Origin: an uncultured Oscillospiraceae bacterium
GTDB taxonomy: Bacteria; Bacillota; Clostridia; Oscillospirales; Acutalibacteraceae
Assembly (NCBI GenBank): GCA_900543395.1
Contig: UQQT01000051.1
Coordinates: forward strand, 1 to 13,842
Reading direction: 5' to 3'
DNA: 13,842 nucleotides
Position 1 is the first letter of the stretch; each line of letters begins with the position of its first letter. Shown here piece after piece: positions 13,825 through 13,842 of this stretch. The notes under the pieces were generated by a model. That model had not been told where the DNA came from. It made no database searches and saw nothing but the letters and a program-made list of their open reading frames with translations. The translations under genes and the position numbers were made by a program.

Positions 13825-13842
13825 ATGCAAGCCGTTTGAGGA

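Noticed and set aside
13724..13842. An open frame from ATG 13724 to the window edge, Lys/Arg-rich
   Set aside because: There is no ribosome binding site, it runs through the consensus promoter at 13796-13824, and the basic composition comes from A-runs; chance is more likely.

Overview
The window looks like a chromosomal segment of a low-to-moderate-GC Gram-positive anaerobe of the class Clostridia, probably a gut Oscillospirales-type organism. The reasons are consensus SigA-type promoters, strong AGGAGG-like ribosome binding sites, hairpin-plus-T terminators, a PASTA-domain kinase-like protein with an N-terminal zinc ribbon, a short-form mannonate dehydratase, and secreted or membrane proteins of styles common in that group. 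The lineage is inferred, not proven. No rRNA, tRNA, CRISPR array, transposase, integrase or phage gene was seen.

Left part (1-1990). Two back-to-back hairpins (20-80) lie at the left edge. A minus-strand gene (97-552) encodes a small secreted protein with one beta-rich domain and an amphipathic C-terminal helix. A plus-strand gene (782-1912), with its own promoter and terminator, encodes a membrane-anchored protein with a very lysine-rich cytoplasmic head and an extracellular domain of unknown function.

Flavoprotein pair (1998-4900, minus strand). A near-perfect SigA promoter (4872-4900) drives two FAD-dependent oxidoreductases, an HI0933-family protein and a COG2509-family protein. The stop of the first abuts the start of the second, so they are probably translationally coupled.

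Small-peptide unit (4933-5184). A strong promoter diverging from the flavoprotein promoter, a good ribosome binding site, a 47-codon frame encoding an amphipathic-helix peptide, and a terminator form a compact transcript of about 215 nt. It is the best candidate here for something undescribed.

Hexuronate/glycoside unit (5200-9687). The genes are uxuA (mannonate dehydratase), a KDPG aldolase fused to a C-terminal glyoxalase-like (VOC) domain, and a cytoplasmic GH31 glycosidase. The first two belong to the lower hexuronate pathway, so the GH31 enzyme may release a uronic acid from an alpha-linked oligosaccharide. The reductase, isomerase and KDG kinase needed for the rest of the pathway are not in the window.

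Pseudokinase/comEA/folate unit (9748-13604). A zinc-ribbon/kinase-fold/TM/2xPASTA protein has lost all the canonical catalytic motifs (HRD, DFG and the beta3 lysine). It is followed by a ComEA-like DNA-binding protein, then folP, folB and folK with overlapping ends, closed by a terminator. The right edge (13796-13842) carries a consensus promoter firing out of the window.
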